Below, piece after piece: positions 21,463-33,134 of a DNA stretch of 43,751 bases. This stretch comes from Nemertoderma westbladi. Lineage: Eukaryota > Xenacoelomorpha > Nemertodermatida > Nemertodermatidae. Within the stretch, counting starts at the first letter, position 1. Each line of letters starts with the position of its first letter. A program made the position numbers and the translations under genes. Location of the stretch: the NCBI GenBank assembly GCA_032718475.1, contig JAUCBJ010007506.1, positions 1 to 43,751 of the forward strand, written 5' to 3'. The notes under the pieces are model-generated. The model was not told the origin of the DNA. It worked only from the letters and a program-made list of their open reading frames with translations, and made no database searches.

Positions 21463-22979
21463 TTACCGTCTGCCGGTATGCGGTAGGCTACTCCAACTCC
21501 ATACAGCCATAGGCAATAGGCGTGCCTAGCCTACTCTCAGACTCGGACTCTAAATAAAATTTTTGAAAGTATTGTTGAAGTACAACACCGGTACCGACTG
21601 TATGTATCTGAATTCTGAATATTATGAAATGAGGTAGGCCTACCGGTACCGGTACCCAGCCTACAAACAGGCCACAATCTTTCAGCCGTGCAATATTGGA
21701 CGGTATCGCGCATGTGGCATGCACCCGAAATAATGCGCACTCCCGACTGCATATCCCAATCCTTACAAACTACTGAACTAAATCTCACCAAAATCACACC
21801 AAACCAACTGACCAAATCGTAGCAAATTATTTATTATTATTATTATTATTATTAACACTCATGCAAGCAATACCAGTCAGCCAGTAAATGGCCGAGGAGA
21901 AAACAACCAGTTTACAAACGACACGTACGGTTGTAAAACAAAACAAAATGTACATATAATGACAATAACGGTACATAATGTACGTGATAATTATGTGAAC
22001 AATAACACTCGATAAAAAATTAAAAAAAAAACATATGACAAACATACACGGGTCCGTCTGAACACCCAAATCACACCCAATTGACCAAATCACAACATAT
22101 CCCGGGCCAAATCGTCCGGGCCGAAATGTCCGGTCCGAAACGAATAAAAATTCGCAGCCATATTTTATGTCAGGTTCATTGTAATTACCCACCTTGACTA
22201 TTTGTTGCACTCCTGACATATATTAATTTACAGTTTTGTTTCTGCCGTTTGCAAATGCTCTGTTCAAATGCAAATTCAATGTCGGCTAATGCTTTAAGAC
22301 TACCTAGAGATACACCCCCATAGAAATCCATTACACCAGGGAAAACTAACGGTGAAGGTGAATGACACTTACTACACCAGAAAGCAATCAATGGAACTCG
22401 AATGAATACAATGGAGACCGCGTTAATCTTCAATCTTCTTAAAGGTTCAACTCTCCCACCCTAGGTGGTCAAGTCTCCCCACATTGAGGGAGACTTGACG
22501 CTTTTTCGAAATTACGAATTATTGGTTTTAATTAAAAAAGTTTAAGAGTTGAAATTCTCAAACTCTAACATAATGATAGCAATCATTAATGTAATGTGAA
22601 AAAGTTAAAACGGCATTGGAAAATTTAATTTATCTGTTCTTTAGAGCGATTATACACTTTTGGGGTTCAAGTCTCCACTCAATTACATTGTAATTTTTGA
22701 TTTGTGTTCACCAGTATAAAATGTATGAAAGAAAATATAATAAATAAATAATATTTTGAGTGAATTTTGATCTGGAGACGTTTCGATTTATATTGCATTC
22801 AGAGCATACACCGGGTTTTTAAGTGAATTACATTGTATGCGAGCATATTTTCAATGAAAATAATATATTAATTACTTTATTCTATCAATCGTATAAATTG
22901 TTTATATGGATAATTTAAATTGTTTAGCGTCATTAAAATGGTGCTAAAGTCCCGCTACTCTCACTCAGGTTTAGTAGAA

Positions 22980-23098
22980 AAAGAACAGGTCAATAGAAAA
23001 GGTTACAGTTTTATTTTTGAGAATAATCAGCTGTTAGTTATTTGCGTCGATTTTTCTCTGGAGAGGGATGAATTTTGAACGCGTCGAAAGCCCCAGTT
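22980..23098 (+). repeat. Dispersed repeat, copy 1
   Basis: It shares with 24744-24853 an opening AAGAACAGGT, a middle AATCAGCTGTTA followed by TTTG, and an ending GCGTCGAA. Copies differ by small indels. No coding capacity. Confidence 0.65.
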
Positions 23099-24040
23099 GC
23101 CTGGAAACGGTTTACTAATCCTAATTGTCTTCCTAAAATACTTATGATATCCTTATAAAGTGACTCACACTGTAAAATAAAGTCATCATCCATGATCAAT
23201 TGCCAATAACGAAATAATAATTGTTGAAATTTGTTTTTCTCAATTTTTTTATATATGAATATCTAAAGTTAAAAACAAAATGTTAATAATACAAATACAC
23301 ACACCTCGTACTTTAATATTACGATATTTACATAGGCAGGCAGGCCACTATGGATAAAATAACTATATTGGAATAAAAATAAATATAATTAGCAAATAAA
23401 TAGAACATACATAACAAACTTCTAAATTAAATTCTGAAAACAAGAGAAGCCCGGAACAGATTGACTACGTAGTGTATCCGTAAATGTCATGTTGCTAAAG
23501 TACTAAGTATCAACTTCAGTGGTAGTAGACCTTTACTAATATAAATAGTCAACATGTATATGGGAAATTTATCCATAATTTAGGACGCACATCGCACAAT
23601 ATCAAATAGTCATATAAGAAGCAATACATTACGTATGTACCGCCCAGTAGCGGTATAATAAAGTGAACTTTATGGAAGACCACTGACCCTGTACACTACA
23701 CGTACAGTACAACATATTTATAAGTACAGATATTAAAAAATGATCATTTTTATACATTATTAATAAACTGAAACCAAATAGCTACTATAGTCTCGTATAA
23801 ATTACAAATTCACTATAAAACATCAAACTGCACATAACCTGACGAAGAAATTAGTACAAATCCATAACGATAACTAATATATATAAATGCGTAAGTGTAA
23901 TTAATGTAATTCCTATGAAATAATTAAAAATTCATGCATATAAATGTCTCAAAATACAAAGCAACTATTCAGAGTAATAAATATTGTGGGTCGAGTCAGC
24001 AGCTATTTGCAGCTTTATACTGACTATTAGCATGATACAC

Positions 24041-24046
24041 TTTATT
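24041..24046 (-). terminator. Polyadenylation signal of RSU1
   Basis: AATAAA on the minus strand, 15 bases beyond the RSU1 stop codon. A candidate by position and consensus only. Confidence 0.5.
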
Positions 24047-24060
24047 ATTTGATACAGTCG

Positions 24061-27000
24061 CTAATGTTTGATCCCAATGCGATTAAGTTTTTTGCTCCTG
24101 TCGATTCGCTTTGGAGGGGGCGGTGGGTTCATCTGAGCGTGTTTGGTGTACAGAACACGGTATATATTGCCTCTGGAACGAGGTAAATAAACAATAATTA
24201 ATTAATTAATGTAAAAATTAAAGTAACTCCTTTCGATATCACCCGAGCTCAGCATACTTCCAGCATAAATGTACCGATATTAAAATACAGATAATTAAAA
24301 TGTGTGAGATTCCAATATTTACCTGAGAAATTCGAACACGTGAGAATTCCCCAGCATAAACTCCTCGGCGAGTTCTTTAATCCATGTGTTATCATCGCCT
24401 CTAAATATACAATTACTGTTTCCCAGATCTAAATTACCTGTGAAATTAAACATAAGCCGGATAATAAAGACCCATAATATAACAATAAGTTAGGCGAGTT
24501 GTGAGACCAGCTCAGCTTATTATTACAGTAATTAATTAATTAATTAACTAACTAACAACAAAGGTAATTATTACTTATAAAAGAAGGTTGTAAAGCTTAT
24601 TAATCATTACTTTAAAGATCTAGAATGTATGCAGTAAGTTAAAAAAATATGAAAGAAGTAGCAAATTATCAATTAAGGAAAAGGAGCAGGTTTCAGTGAC
24701 ACGTTGTTCGAACCAAACCAATAAACTTAAGTAAATAGCACACTAAGAACAGGTTACAGCCTTATTTTGGGGAGTAATCAGCTGTTATTTGGGTTGATTT
24801 TCCCCTGGAAATGGGATGATGAATTTGATTGCGTCGAACTCGAAAGCACCTCCAATATTCCCAACCTTGTTGAGACAAATTGTTTCAGATTATTAACATA
24901 GTGGTGGGATAGAAGGCGAGGTAGCTCAGTTGGTTGAGCGCCGGGCCTGCAATCTATTGGTTGTATGTTCAGCCCCACCAGGGTCCACTCAGCCTTTCAT
25001 CCACTGGGGTCGATAAAATGAGTACCAGTTAAATAACTGGGAGCAAATCTTGGGATAGGAGTAGCGACCACCCCTACCCTCGAGTAGCAGCTATCGAAAG
25101 AGGAGCCTTTGGGTCGCCTCCGGCCTCGGTCGACTGTTTGCTTTGCTCTCCTCTGATTGTAAACTCGGACAATAAAAATTGTTGGTCTCCAGAAACAAAT
25201 TTGTAGGCTTGTCACTAGTCTGAAACATAATATGCAACCTACCAGCTTCCTTATGGGGGAACTATAGTAAAATTGTATCAATTTCTGCCTGACACCTGTG
25301 TCTGTACAGTGTACTGTACATGTACACCATGGCCCGTTATATATTGTCATTGGTGTGATTTCGTAAAAGAAAAAATAGTTTTTTTAAAATGCTTATAAAG
25401 ACAGGTAAGAAAAAATCGAAAATTCTGGCTTCAGGTTAACAACCACGATGAGTTGAACTATGTCAATGACTCCCTATCAATATTAACGCCCTATATAAAC
25501 TCGAATGACAACCAGTTTGTTTCATGTTTAACTTACCTAATTCTAGAGGCAATACTTGTAAGCGATTTCCTTGAATATGAAGCTCCTTTAGTTTAGTCAA
25601 GGCGGATATTGTTTTCGGCACAGCGATAAGATCGTTATGTCTAACACAAAGCACCTGAGAACACAGCGGATATTATCTCATGATGACAATTAACTCATAT
25701 GATGACTTTCAAGGAAAGTGTCACATTACTTTAAATTTTGGATGTGTACAGTTTGTATGAACATGGTACATTTTTAAAGAAAAATAGCATATAATTTCAA
25801 AATAAATTTTTTTTAAGTAACTTTTAAATTAAACTGGCACATAATTTAATAATTATTAATTGAAAGCGGAGTCTTGCGCGTCTTTTGACACTACAATAAA
25901 TTAAATTCATGGTGATGAACATTGATAAAATGATGTTTGCAATTTAGCAACCTTGGTAGATTACCGCTACTGCTACCTAACAGCCGGATAAATGTGGGAC
26001 CGGGAAACACAGCATTTTATCAACGTTCCTTATCATGAATTTAATTAATTGTAGTGTCAAAAGACGCGCAAGACTCTCCGATTTCAATTGATATAATCCA
26101 TGTGTGAAATTATTGAGATTTAATGTGTATTTGAATGGATCGAAAATCTCTATCCATAGAAACCAAGATAAAAATTTATCAGATCACTGCGTAGTGACGT
26201 CAAATATGTAGTAGCCAATCACAGCCGATTTTCAAAATTGGCTTCCCGCGCTTACTTAAACCCGCCATTTCGACAGTTTCCACGTGTTTTTACAAAAACA
26301 CACACCGCCACTCGATTCAGGGCACCTTGTTGCCCCTTATTCGATTGTTTCTAGCCCAACAATATTTTCGCGAACCAACCCTATTAAATAGGGGTGTGCC
26401 GGATATCCGGCCGGATTTTGAGAAAAAAATCCGGTTCCGGCTCCGGCCGGATTTCAATTTTTTGGCCGGATTTCAATTTCAACGAATTGTTGACAAAATT
26501 TACAATTAATGTAAATTTTTGAAAAAAAAACATCAAAATAAATTTTCTTTTAAATTTTAAACATAAGCAAATCCAATGGAATACAATACAATTATTTTAA
26601 TTGTTTGTATTATATTCATTCATTAATATTATGAATATGATAAAGTCTAAAGTCTCAGAGCTATCATTTTATTATTATCTACATGCTGAGCTGACTGACT
26701 ACTTTTTACCAATACTATTTGTATTTGGTTGGGCTCAGCCTCACTAACACTTAATATATAATAAATAGTATATGCATGGTATGCCCATTTAGTAATTAAG
26801 CTTACCACCGTGAATGACCAGTTTATTATATATTCGAGAATTCGACAGGCAATTTAGAAACTCTAGTAAGGGTCCATCCATAAATTACGTCACGCTGGAC
26901 AGGGGGGGGGGGGGGGGGTTAGTATTTCGTGACGATTTGTGACGAGGGGGAGGGGGGGTGTCCGCAATATCGTGACGTCACATTATAATTTCCGATACAA

Positions 27001-30000
27001 TTACTGTATATTAAATACATAACGTGTATTTATACTTGTATACTATTAAACGTGTATACTATTAACGTGTTTACTATTAAACTATTACCTCTTCCAATGA
27101 TAACCATTAAAATCTTACCTTACGACCTCTACTGCCCTTCCTTAATTAGTAAAATTAGAGAGCGTGTTTGTAAAGAATGTCATCTTTTTGCATCGAAATT
27201 TTTACTACAAATCTTACATCCCTTCATGGTAGCGGTAGTTCCAAAACCCGTTTTGATTATCAATCCCCTGCGACTACTACTAGGATCGGCATGCTGCATT
27301 GCAGCTGCATTTTTAAGAATGCTGTGCCGGCTTGTCGACAAAATTGCACCGCCACAACTCCCTATCACCCAATACATTTGCTAGATCATCCGCATCTTCA
27401 AGGCCAGTGTCCTTTAAAATGCGTCTCAAGAAAGTCATGGGCTGTCCACCATGCTTATTCACTCCATGAGGCTGCCAAAGTACAAGATTATGCACTGGCT
27501 GGTCCTCACGGCGAAAGCAATGTCCTGCAAAACGGAGGCCGATCCCCTGCGAACACATACCCAGTAGCTGATGTTCCACCAATGGCCATTATAAGCATGA
27601 CAGACCATCTGCAGTGCCCATGGGAGCATGTCTGAAAAACTCGTATTACTGTAATTCAGTAATTTGTAATGTTAGTTTATATCTATAGTTTATAGTTGAG
27701 AAATTTATTCCAGATTTATTGTTCTAATAAAATAATATAAGAGTAATAATGACGTGACATAGGGGAGGGGGGGGGGGGGGGGGGGTAGCGATTTCGTGAC
27801 GATTTGTGACGAAAGGGGGGATAGGGGGTCAAAAATGTCTTTAAAAAACGTGACGTCATTTATGGATGGCCCCTAAATTCAATTTAACTCCGAGAGTATA
27901 AAAAAACTACAGCTACTGTATTACTTCGATCTATTTTTCAATTTGCACTTTATTTATCAAATCATTCCATTATATCAAATATAAAATCGGCGTAGGTTAT
28001 GGTACAAAAATATTAGTTTATCTCCACGATCCGGAAGTACACGAGAGCGGTTCTCATCAAATACATTACCAGCCTCTACAAATATTCACTCGGAATAAAT
28101 TGAGGACACTGGTGATACTAAATACATGTACAATTGTACAAGTATTTGTAAATTAGGAAATTATTCCTTATTTGCTGCCCACCAACGCAAAACGCTCTTA
28201 TCGTCCCGTTTAGTTGGGATAATTGACATAGACTTACTAATCTACTTCTGAATTCTTATTAAAGTCAAAGTCCTTATCATACATGACCTTACTGATAATG
28301 ATCCAGCACGTTATCTCTCGATGCAGGACCTAACGCCCAAAGGACCAAATGATACCCTCCCTCCCTCCAGTTCTGTTCATGCATAAAGGTACCATATAGC
28401 TGATTCAAGGAAAAAAGTGGTGTGGTGGCATATAAAAAAATCCGGCTTGGCCGGAATTCCGGCCGCATTTTTTTTACAAATCCGGCTCCGGCTCCGGCCG
28501 GTTTGAAAATAGTCAATCCGGCACATCCCTACTATTAAGGGAAAGTATTACAGAATACAGACGATGTGCCAGACGAACATAATAACTACTGGTCTGTGTC
28601 GGAATCATTAAGGTACTGGTATGTTATTATAAATTAAGGGCCATAAAAAAATATATTTTAGCGAAAAAAAAAAGATAATTAAACCCGCCAAACGAATAAT
28701 GTCAGCGAAACTCGCCATATCACAGGTCACTCACTGCTGCACTGGACGGGTTAGTCGTAGTTAATAGACCAAAAAAGTTATTAAATTCTACAAAAATAAA
28801 AATATCGCATGGCAATATCGTACTTAATCGCATGGTTGTCATATCATTTTATTTTATGTAGGATAAGAAAGTGAGCACAAAGTGAGAGGAGTTATAATAC
28901 GCGGTTATTATTATTACAATATAAAGTATATAGTGATATAGTATAATAATAGTAATACTTTATTTTATTTGTGCCGAATAACTCGCCTGCAAATTGGTAA
29001 GTTTTCCGATATCGTCTGGTACAATCTCGAAGGCATTGTCCCCCAGGTACAGAGCCCGCAGTGTCTTTATCATGAAGAAGTTACCTAGGATAGAGATTCA
29101 ATAGTCAAAACTTAAATGAATCGTAGCGTTTTCTTACGCAGACATTACATAATATTAAACAGGACTAAGGATGATCCAACTCTATAGCAAATGGAGCGGA
29201 AAAAATGAATTCGCCACCAGCGGGGATTGAACCCGTGTCTCCAGATAAAAAAAAAGTAAATAACTGCTATTGTATTAGAATACAGATTAAATCCACCCGT
29301 AAGGAGGACTGTATTCAATAGCAACCGTAAGGTAGCTTACCACCTATAGCAAATCAATCGGAAAGATGCAGGAGCCTCCGTGGTGTAGTGGTTAGCATAC
29401 ATGTATGTTTATCGGGAGACGCGGGTTCGATCCCCGCTGGTGGCGAATTCATTTTTTCCACTCCATTTGCTAGAGTTGGATCATCCTTAGTCCTGTTTAA
29501 TTACTTATTAATTTATACAATCTATGGATGTTAAACACATATAAAATTACATAATATTATTTAACGGCTATATTAAGTGTTCATTTAACCTGGTAGATGC
29601 TCCTGTGTAAGGTTGTTGTAACTAAGGTCTAGGATTTCCAGTGCCGGAAAGGAACCGAACCCCCTAGGTAGATTGGATAGTCTGTTCATCCCGAGGTTCA
29701 GGTGTTTCAGCTTGCTGAGGGAGCACAACGAGGGGGGGACGTGTAAAACGAGGTTGTTGAATAGATTGAGGTCTTCTAAGTCCGAGAGATCGGCAAGTTC
29801 GGAAGGAATCTGAAATAATGTGATTTGAAATTAGTCTCACTGCTGCACTGTAACAGACTGCCAGAGGCTTACATGTAGCAGTGCCGTCGCCGTGTACCAC
29901 CCTACTGCACTCTGCACTACGCCCTATACCACTATACTAAGCCTGTCACAATAAATAATAAAGTACCGATAATAATAGTAGGCCTATCACTGCCTATTAT

Positions 30001-30536
30001 AATCCATACTGCTGTAATGGGATTATCCTGTTTGGGGGCCTCCAAAACCAGGTAGGTTAGTAAAGGAGCAGGTTACAGAGGCGAGTTGAAAGGAACCAAA
30101 ACAATAAACGTGAGTTAGGAATGTTGTAGAATAGAAAACAAAATTTAATTGAGAATCAACAGTCAGATGTATATACCTACCTACCGGAAATCTGAATAGA
30201 CTGGACAGCTGGAGGCCCCCAAACAGGATAGAGCCTTCACAATAGATAGGTACCGGTAATAGAAAAAAACGTTTTTGTAAAACTGTAAAAACTGCTTTTA
30301 TCCCACAGACCCACGCCAGCACGCTCCATGGACCATTCAGCCATTGCAGCATTGCCTACCTCAACGATCCTGTTGTGGCTAAGAATTAGCCTAGACAAGT
30401 GGGTAAACGTTAGGATATTGGGAATCTCTAAGACCAGGTTAATTTCTTGTCCGATACACACCAATTCCTTTGATCCACTCTCCTGTATTTCATCTGAGAG
30501 CTTCTTCAACGACTTATATTGATAATTTAAATTCAT
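24061..30536 (-). CDS. RSU1: Ras suppressor protein 1 (RSU1), complete six-exon gene
   Basis: Exons, in order on the minus strand: 30536-30360, 29809-29590, 29084-28987, 25654-25537, 24437-24323, 24172-24061. They sum to 840 nt, 279 residues plus stop (human RSU1 has 277), with all phases consistent. The protein is a leucine-rich-repeat protein. Clear RSU1 landmarks are LKHLNLGMNRLSNLPRGFGS in exon 2, TLRALYLGDN in exon 3, LTKLKELHIQGNRL in exon 4, NSHVFEFLR across the exon 5/6 junction, and a basic/proline tail (PPPPPKR, SKK) in exon 6. RSU1 binds PINCH in the ILK-PINCH-parvin complex at integrin adhesions. Every junction is GT-AG except the exon 3 donor, which is GC (CAG|GCGAGT). The start is the ATG at 30536, three residues from the family's SLKKL block. 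Introns 1-4 are full of transposable elements, but the reading frame is untouched. Confidence 0.95.
24680..24727 (+). repeat. Short interspersed repeat (AGGAGCAGGTTACAG family)
   Basis: It reads AAAGGAGCAGGTTTCAG at the start and AACCAAACCAATAAAC at the end. It lies in RSU1 intron 4, and is followed at once by the second copy of the 22980 repeat (24744-24853). Confidence 0.6.
24744..24853 (+). repeat. Dispersed repeat, copy 2
   Basis: Direct copy of 22980-23098, inside RSU1 intron 4. Confidence 0.65.
24914..25181 (+). mobile_element. tRNA-derived SINE
   Basis: The head resembles a tRNA, with an A box TAGCTCAGTTGG at 24922-24933 and a degenerate B box around 24959-24976 (GTATGTTCAGCCCC). A central block at 24991-25029 (CCTTTCATCCACTGGGGTCG, then ATAAAATGAGTACCAGT) matches, from memory, the conserved central domain shared by Ceph/Meta-type SINEs of invertebrates. 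The 3' part ends in an AATAAAAATTG-like tail. It lies in RSU1 intron 4, on the strand opposite to the gene. Confidence 0.8.
25855..26093. mobile_element. MITE with ~85-bp terminal inverted repeats
   Basis: The left arm (from ATTAATTGAAAGCGGAGTC) and right arm (to its inverse ending ATTTCAATTGAT) pair over about 85 bp, sharing GTCTTGCGCGTCTTTTGACA. It is in RSU1 intron 3 and has no ORF. Confidence 0.8.
26870..27873. mobile_element. TIR element (GGGGCCATCCATAAAT type), nested in the hAT-like element
   Basis: The left end GGGTCCATCCATAAATTACG pairs with the inverted right end GGGGCCATCCATAAATGACG; both continue with TCACG, a G run, and CGTGACGATTTGTGACGA blocks. Flanks suggest a TAA target duplication (left ...GTAA, right TAAATT...), which would fit PIF/Harbinger. 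This terminus is one I remember as widespread in animal genomes, but I am not certain of the superfamily. It contains a LINE fragment and no transposase. Confidence 0.7.
27274..27541 (-). mobile_element. RTE-like LINE family A, 5'-truncated fragment with TSD
   Basis: It is flanked by a perfect 11-bp target duplication ATCCCCTGCGA (27263-27273 and 27542-27552). The minus strand encodes the last ~80 residues of the family A reverse transcriptase (RFAGHCFRRED to DRELWRCNF) in an open frame, then the 3' UTR and a CTAGTAGTAG-type tail. It is inserted in the GGGGCCAT-type TIR element, so it is the innermost and youngest layer of the nest. Confidence 0.88.
28321..28353 (-). repeat. Solo terminus of the 15-bp-array foldback family
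   Basis: Read on the minus strand it gives ATCATTTGGTCCTTTGGGCG followed by TTAGGTCCTGC, matching the outer ends of the 20392-21462 element. It sits inside the hAT-like element. Confidence 0.7.
28985..28986 (-). promoter_or_regulatory. GC splice donor of RSU1 intron 3
   Basis: The exon 3 end reads CAG|GCGAGT on the minus strand; the next exon starts after a normal CAG acceptor at 25655-25657. GC-AG introns are a known minority class, and the strong exon-side CAG match is typical of them. Confidence 0.85.
29154..29501. mobile_element. Foldback element with tRNA-like Pol III boxes
   Basis: The arms 29154-29243 and 29410-29501 are inverted repeats of roughly 90 bp, starting ATTAAACAGGACTAAGGATG on both ends. 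On the + strand, at 29373-29446, is a tRNA-like sequence with an intact A box (TGGTGTAGTGG) and B box (GGTTCGATCCCC in a good T-arm). The anticodon arm does not fold. The other arm repeats only the B-box half (GGTTCAATCCCC on the minus strand). It lies in RSU1 intron 2. Confidence 0.8.
30061..30110 (+). repeat. Short interspersed repeat (AGGAGCAGGTTACAG family)
   Basis: It starts AAAGGAGCAGGTTACAGAGG and ends GAACCAAAACAATAAACG. It is in RSU1 intron 1 and is the cleanest solo copy in the window. Confidence 0.65.
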
Positions 30537-32982
30537 GATGAAATCCTTGATAGCGGTACCGGTATGACTGTAAGACTGTGTAGTGCTACTGTGTTGACTA
30601 AACAATAACTGACTAGCCTAACTGCCTAAAGCAGTAAAGGAAACAGTGCAGCAGTGAAGTCTGAGGCCAGGAGGCACTGCCAGATTGCATTGGTTAGATA
30701 CAGGCAGATTCAGAATCACAAACAAACAAACAAATCACACCAAATCCGACAGACTGACAAAACTGCAGAACTACATGCACGGCCTTCGCGTACCAAAACT
30801 GCAAGCAATCTCAGTGAACAATAATAATTATACTAGTATACTATCTGAATATTTATACTGTATATTCTGATATTTGCTTCTGACACACACCCCCACCATT
30901 TGCTTCTGACACCCACCCCCACCAACCCACACCACACCCACGCTGAAATACTGACACTTACACCCCCCAGTCTTTCTTACTTTTGGGAAACGACCATGTA
31001 TAATTATAACAGTTTTGACTTGGCCAAGGCCGATGGATAAATAGTTAGCAGGATAAATAAATTAGTAGGCCTTGGACTCGGCCCCCCACAGTCAGACAGT
31101 ATTCCTTTCACAATTCTCAATACTCTCCTACAGTACAGTACGAGTAGGCCGATACTAATGCCGTACATTCGCTTATTCGATAATTATAGTGAAAGTTTTC
31201 TGTGCGTAATAAATGTGAAAAATAATACCGGCATTATTGTACTTTGGGAACCTGTACTTTGACTACCCTACCATACACCACATACCCATACGGACCCTAG
31301 ACTTGCAACATCACCAATCTGCACTGATCTTAGCATAAGATCTTTATATGTCTTGGTCTTTATTGGTTGGTCTTGGTCTTGGTCTTGATCTTTGCTCTAT
31401 GATCTTAGCAGGGTTGGTAACGATCAGTGCAGATCTTTGCAGGATTGGTAAGACCACGGCATATCTCTGGAGTTTTAGTAAGATCAGTGCAGATCTTTGC
31501 AGAATTAATGATATATAACAAAGTTCTGCAAAGATCTTAATAGTTCTCAATCAATAATTCAGCAAAATTGGAAGCATTCTTCTGTTTGCACTGTGGATTG
31601 TTACTATGGAGATATGGCAGTGGGGGATGTACTGTAGAACTAACTTAACACATCTTACCTACATATCCTACTGTACAACTAACACCTTCACACCTAACTG
31701 CCTAACATTTCCTATTGTCCCTATCTGTATATCTATTGTGTGGTAATGGTATTATATTTAAGCAAAACAAATTTCAATTTGGTTTTAAGATAAGCCAATT
31801 TAACTTTGCATTAATATCAATAAATTTATATTAGATTCATATAAATTAATATAACTGTTCGCGCTTTTGAAGACCTTTAGCAGTTTAACCTGCCAAAATT
31901 TATATGTCTTTTAGTTAATTAAAACACCTTTAGCATACGACGATATTTTATGCTAATACACAAAACATTAGCCGAAGTCAGCCCATGCGCGATCATTCAC
32001 CCGATGGATCTACACCCGGGAGGCTGAATTCGGATGCTTAAATTTTATTATTGCAGTGTAAGGTTGCAGTGTAAACTTACTGTATTATTCGATAGATCGT
32101 TAATAATTAATTTCTGACAGATATTATTGGCTTTCGGGAAATATTAACAGTTCCTTTAGGACGTGGCGCTCTATCTATTTAAACAGAACTAAGACTTATA
32201 CTAAAACGCAACGATACTGCTTATGATTAAAGTATAAAGCGCATTCTTTAGGAAATGCTTTGTTACCAATCACAATCATACACACTATTCTGCCGACCGT
32301 CAGTATATTTGATCACACATAAAGAGAGCAGTAATTGACTCATGTAGGGTCTGCTAAATAACATTAGATTCAATACACACCACATTAATATAAATCGCAA
32401 TTGTTATGTATAGCCTGTCTCTCTAACCTGTAGTGTATCAAGAAAATTGGGAAATTTGGGAGATTTATCCGTATTATCCAAAGAGCAATATTTCCATCAA
32501 CAAATAGGTACAATTAATAACTGACGGTAAATAACAGTACAAACAATATGATTAATAGTGAGTTAAGATTGATTAGTTAAGTTAAGATTCGTTAGGATTC
32601 GGTAACAGTTTATACTTTCGATAATTTAAGCAGTTTTACTAGAGTTCTTCCCAAAAAGCCGGTGTTATGGCGAAAATGGGAACACAACAACAGAATCATA
32701 TAAAATCATATGACTACTACCACTATACGAGTATACCAAAACCCTTATTCCACGAAGCCCCGTTCAACACAGAGGATGAGCATAGAGATAGGGAATTCAG
32801 TTCAGTAGCGCTGGGATAGGTCGAAATCAACGCCCACGCACATTCTATTGGCCGACACGGACAGCAAGGCTTAGGCAACCTCCCTACACTGGTTGGCCGA
32901 TTAAACTGAGCCCAGATATCTCCACACAGCACATCAGCCAATAAGCTGGTAGCTTGCACTATTTTAGTTATAAATCCCTTTG
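30537..32982. other. Intergenic upstream of RSU1
   Basis: No gene accepted. It includes the RSU1 promoter and 5' UTR side (from 30537), a C/A-rich stretch at about 30885-30970, and a block of degenerate GATCTTTGCAG/TCTTGGTC repeats at 31320-31545. The remainder (31550-32690) is AT-rich with nothing recognised. Confidence 0.45.
31320..31545. repeat. Degenerate tandem repeat (GATCAGTGCAGATCTTTGCAG)
   Basis: Two clear copies of ATCAGTGCAGATCTTTGCAG (about 31421-31443 and 31481-31502), related partial copies on both sides, and a short (TTGGTC)n run at 31350-31390. Confidence 0.6.
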
Positions 32983-33056
32983 AGAGTATTCCAGCGACCG
33001 GGGGGGAACTGGCCAGCAAAGGCAAACGTATCAGTTATCCCACAAAAGCTTTTACA
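32983..33056 (+). repeat. 74-bp dispersed repeat, copy 2
   Basis: Near-identical to 131-204. It lies 78 bp past the stop codon of the gag-like ORF, so it may be part of that element's downstream region. Confidence 0.75.
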
Positions 33057-33134
33057 CCGCTCCCAGAAAATGGGATTTAAGTCTATAAAATATACAAAAT
33101 CACAGTTTCTAAAATATAAAAATACTCTAAACAG

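Larger units (their letters stand above)
21463..24060. other. Intergenic 3' of RSU1, repeats only
   Basis: No gene accepted. It has an (ATT)n microsatellite at about 21826-21854, a TCCGG/GGCCGAAATG-rich stretch at 22100-22140, and a dispersed repeat at 22980-23098 that recurs in direct orientation at 24744-24853. The rest is AT-rich and unassigned. Confidence 0.5.
26389..28531. mobile_element. hAT-like non-autonomous element
   Basis: The termini TAGGGGTGTGCCGGAT and, inverted, TAGGGATGTGCCGGAT are flanked by an 8-bp near-perfect target duplication (CTATTAAA at 26381-26388, CTATTAAG at 28532-28539). An 8-bp duplication and a TAGGG-type terminus fit the hAT superfamily. Both subterminal regions are dense in CCGG/GGCCGGAT words. 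No transposase is inside. It carries two other elements (26870-27873 and a solo foldback end at 28321-28353). It lies in RSU1 intron 3. Confidence 0.85.

Noticed and set aside
21537-21815. 92-codon open frame on -
   Set aside because: It overlaps another frame, has no recognisable motif and is full of ACCGGT repeat words.
22185-22433. Open frame on the minus strand of 82 codons (IAFWCSKCHSPSPLVFPGVM region)
   Set aside because: No recognisable domain, no good splice sites at its edges, and repeat-rich surroundings; probably chance.
27177-27635. 152-codon open frame on +
   Set aside because: It is the antisense shadow of the LINE fragment and flanking TIR element.
29373-29446. tRNA gene
   Set aside because: A and B boxes are good, but the anticodon arm cannot fold, the acceptor stem has mismatches, and it forms part of an inverted repeat; treated as a tRNA-derived element.
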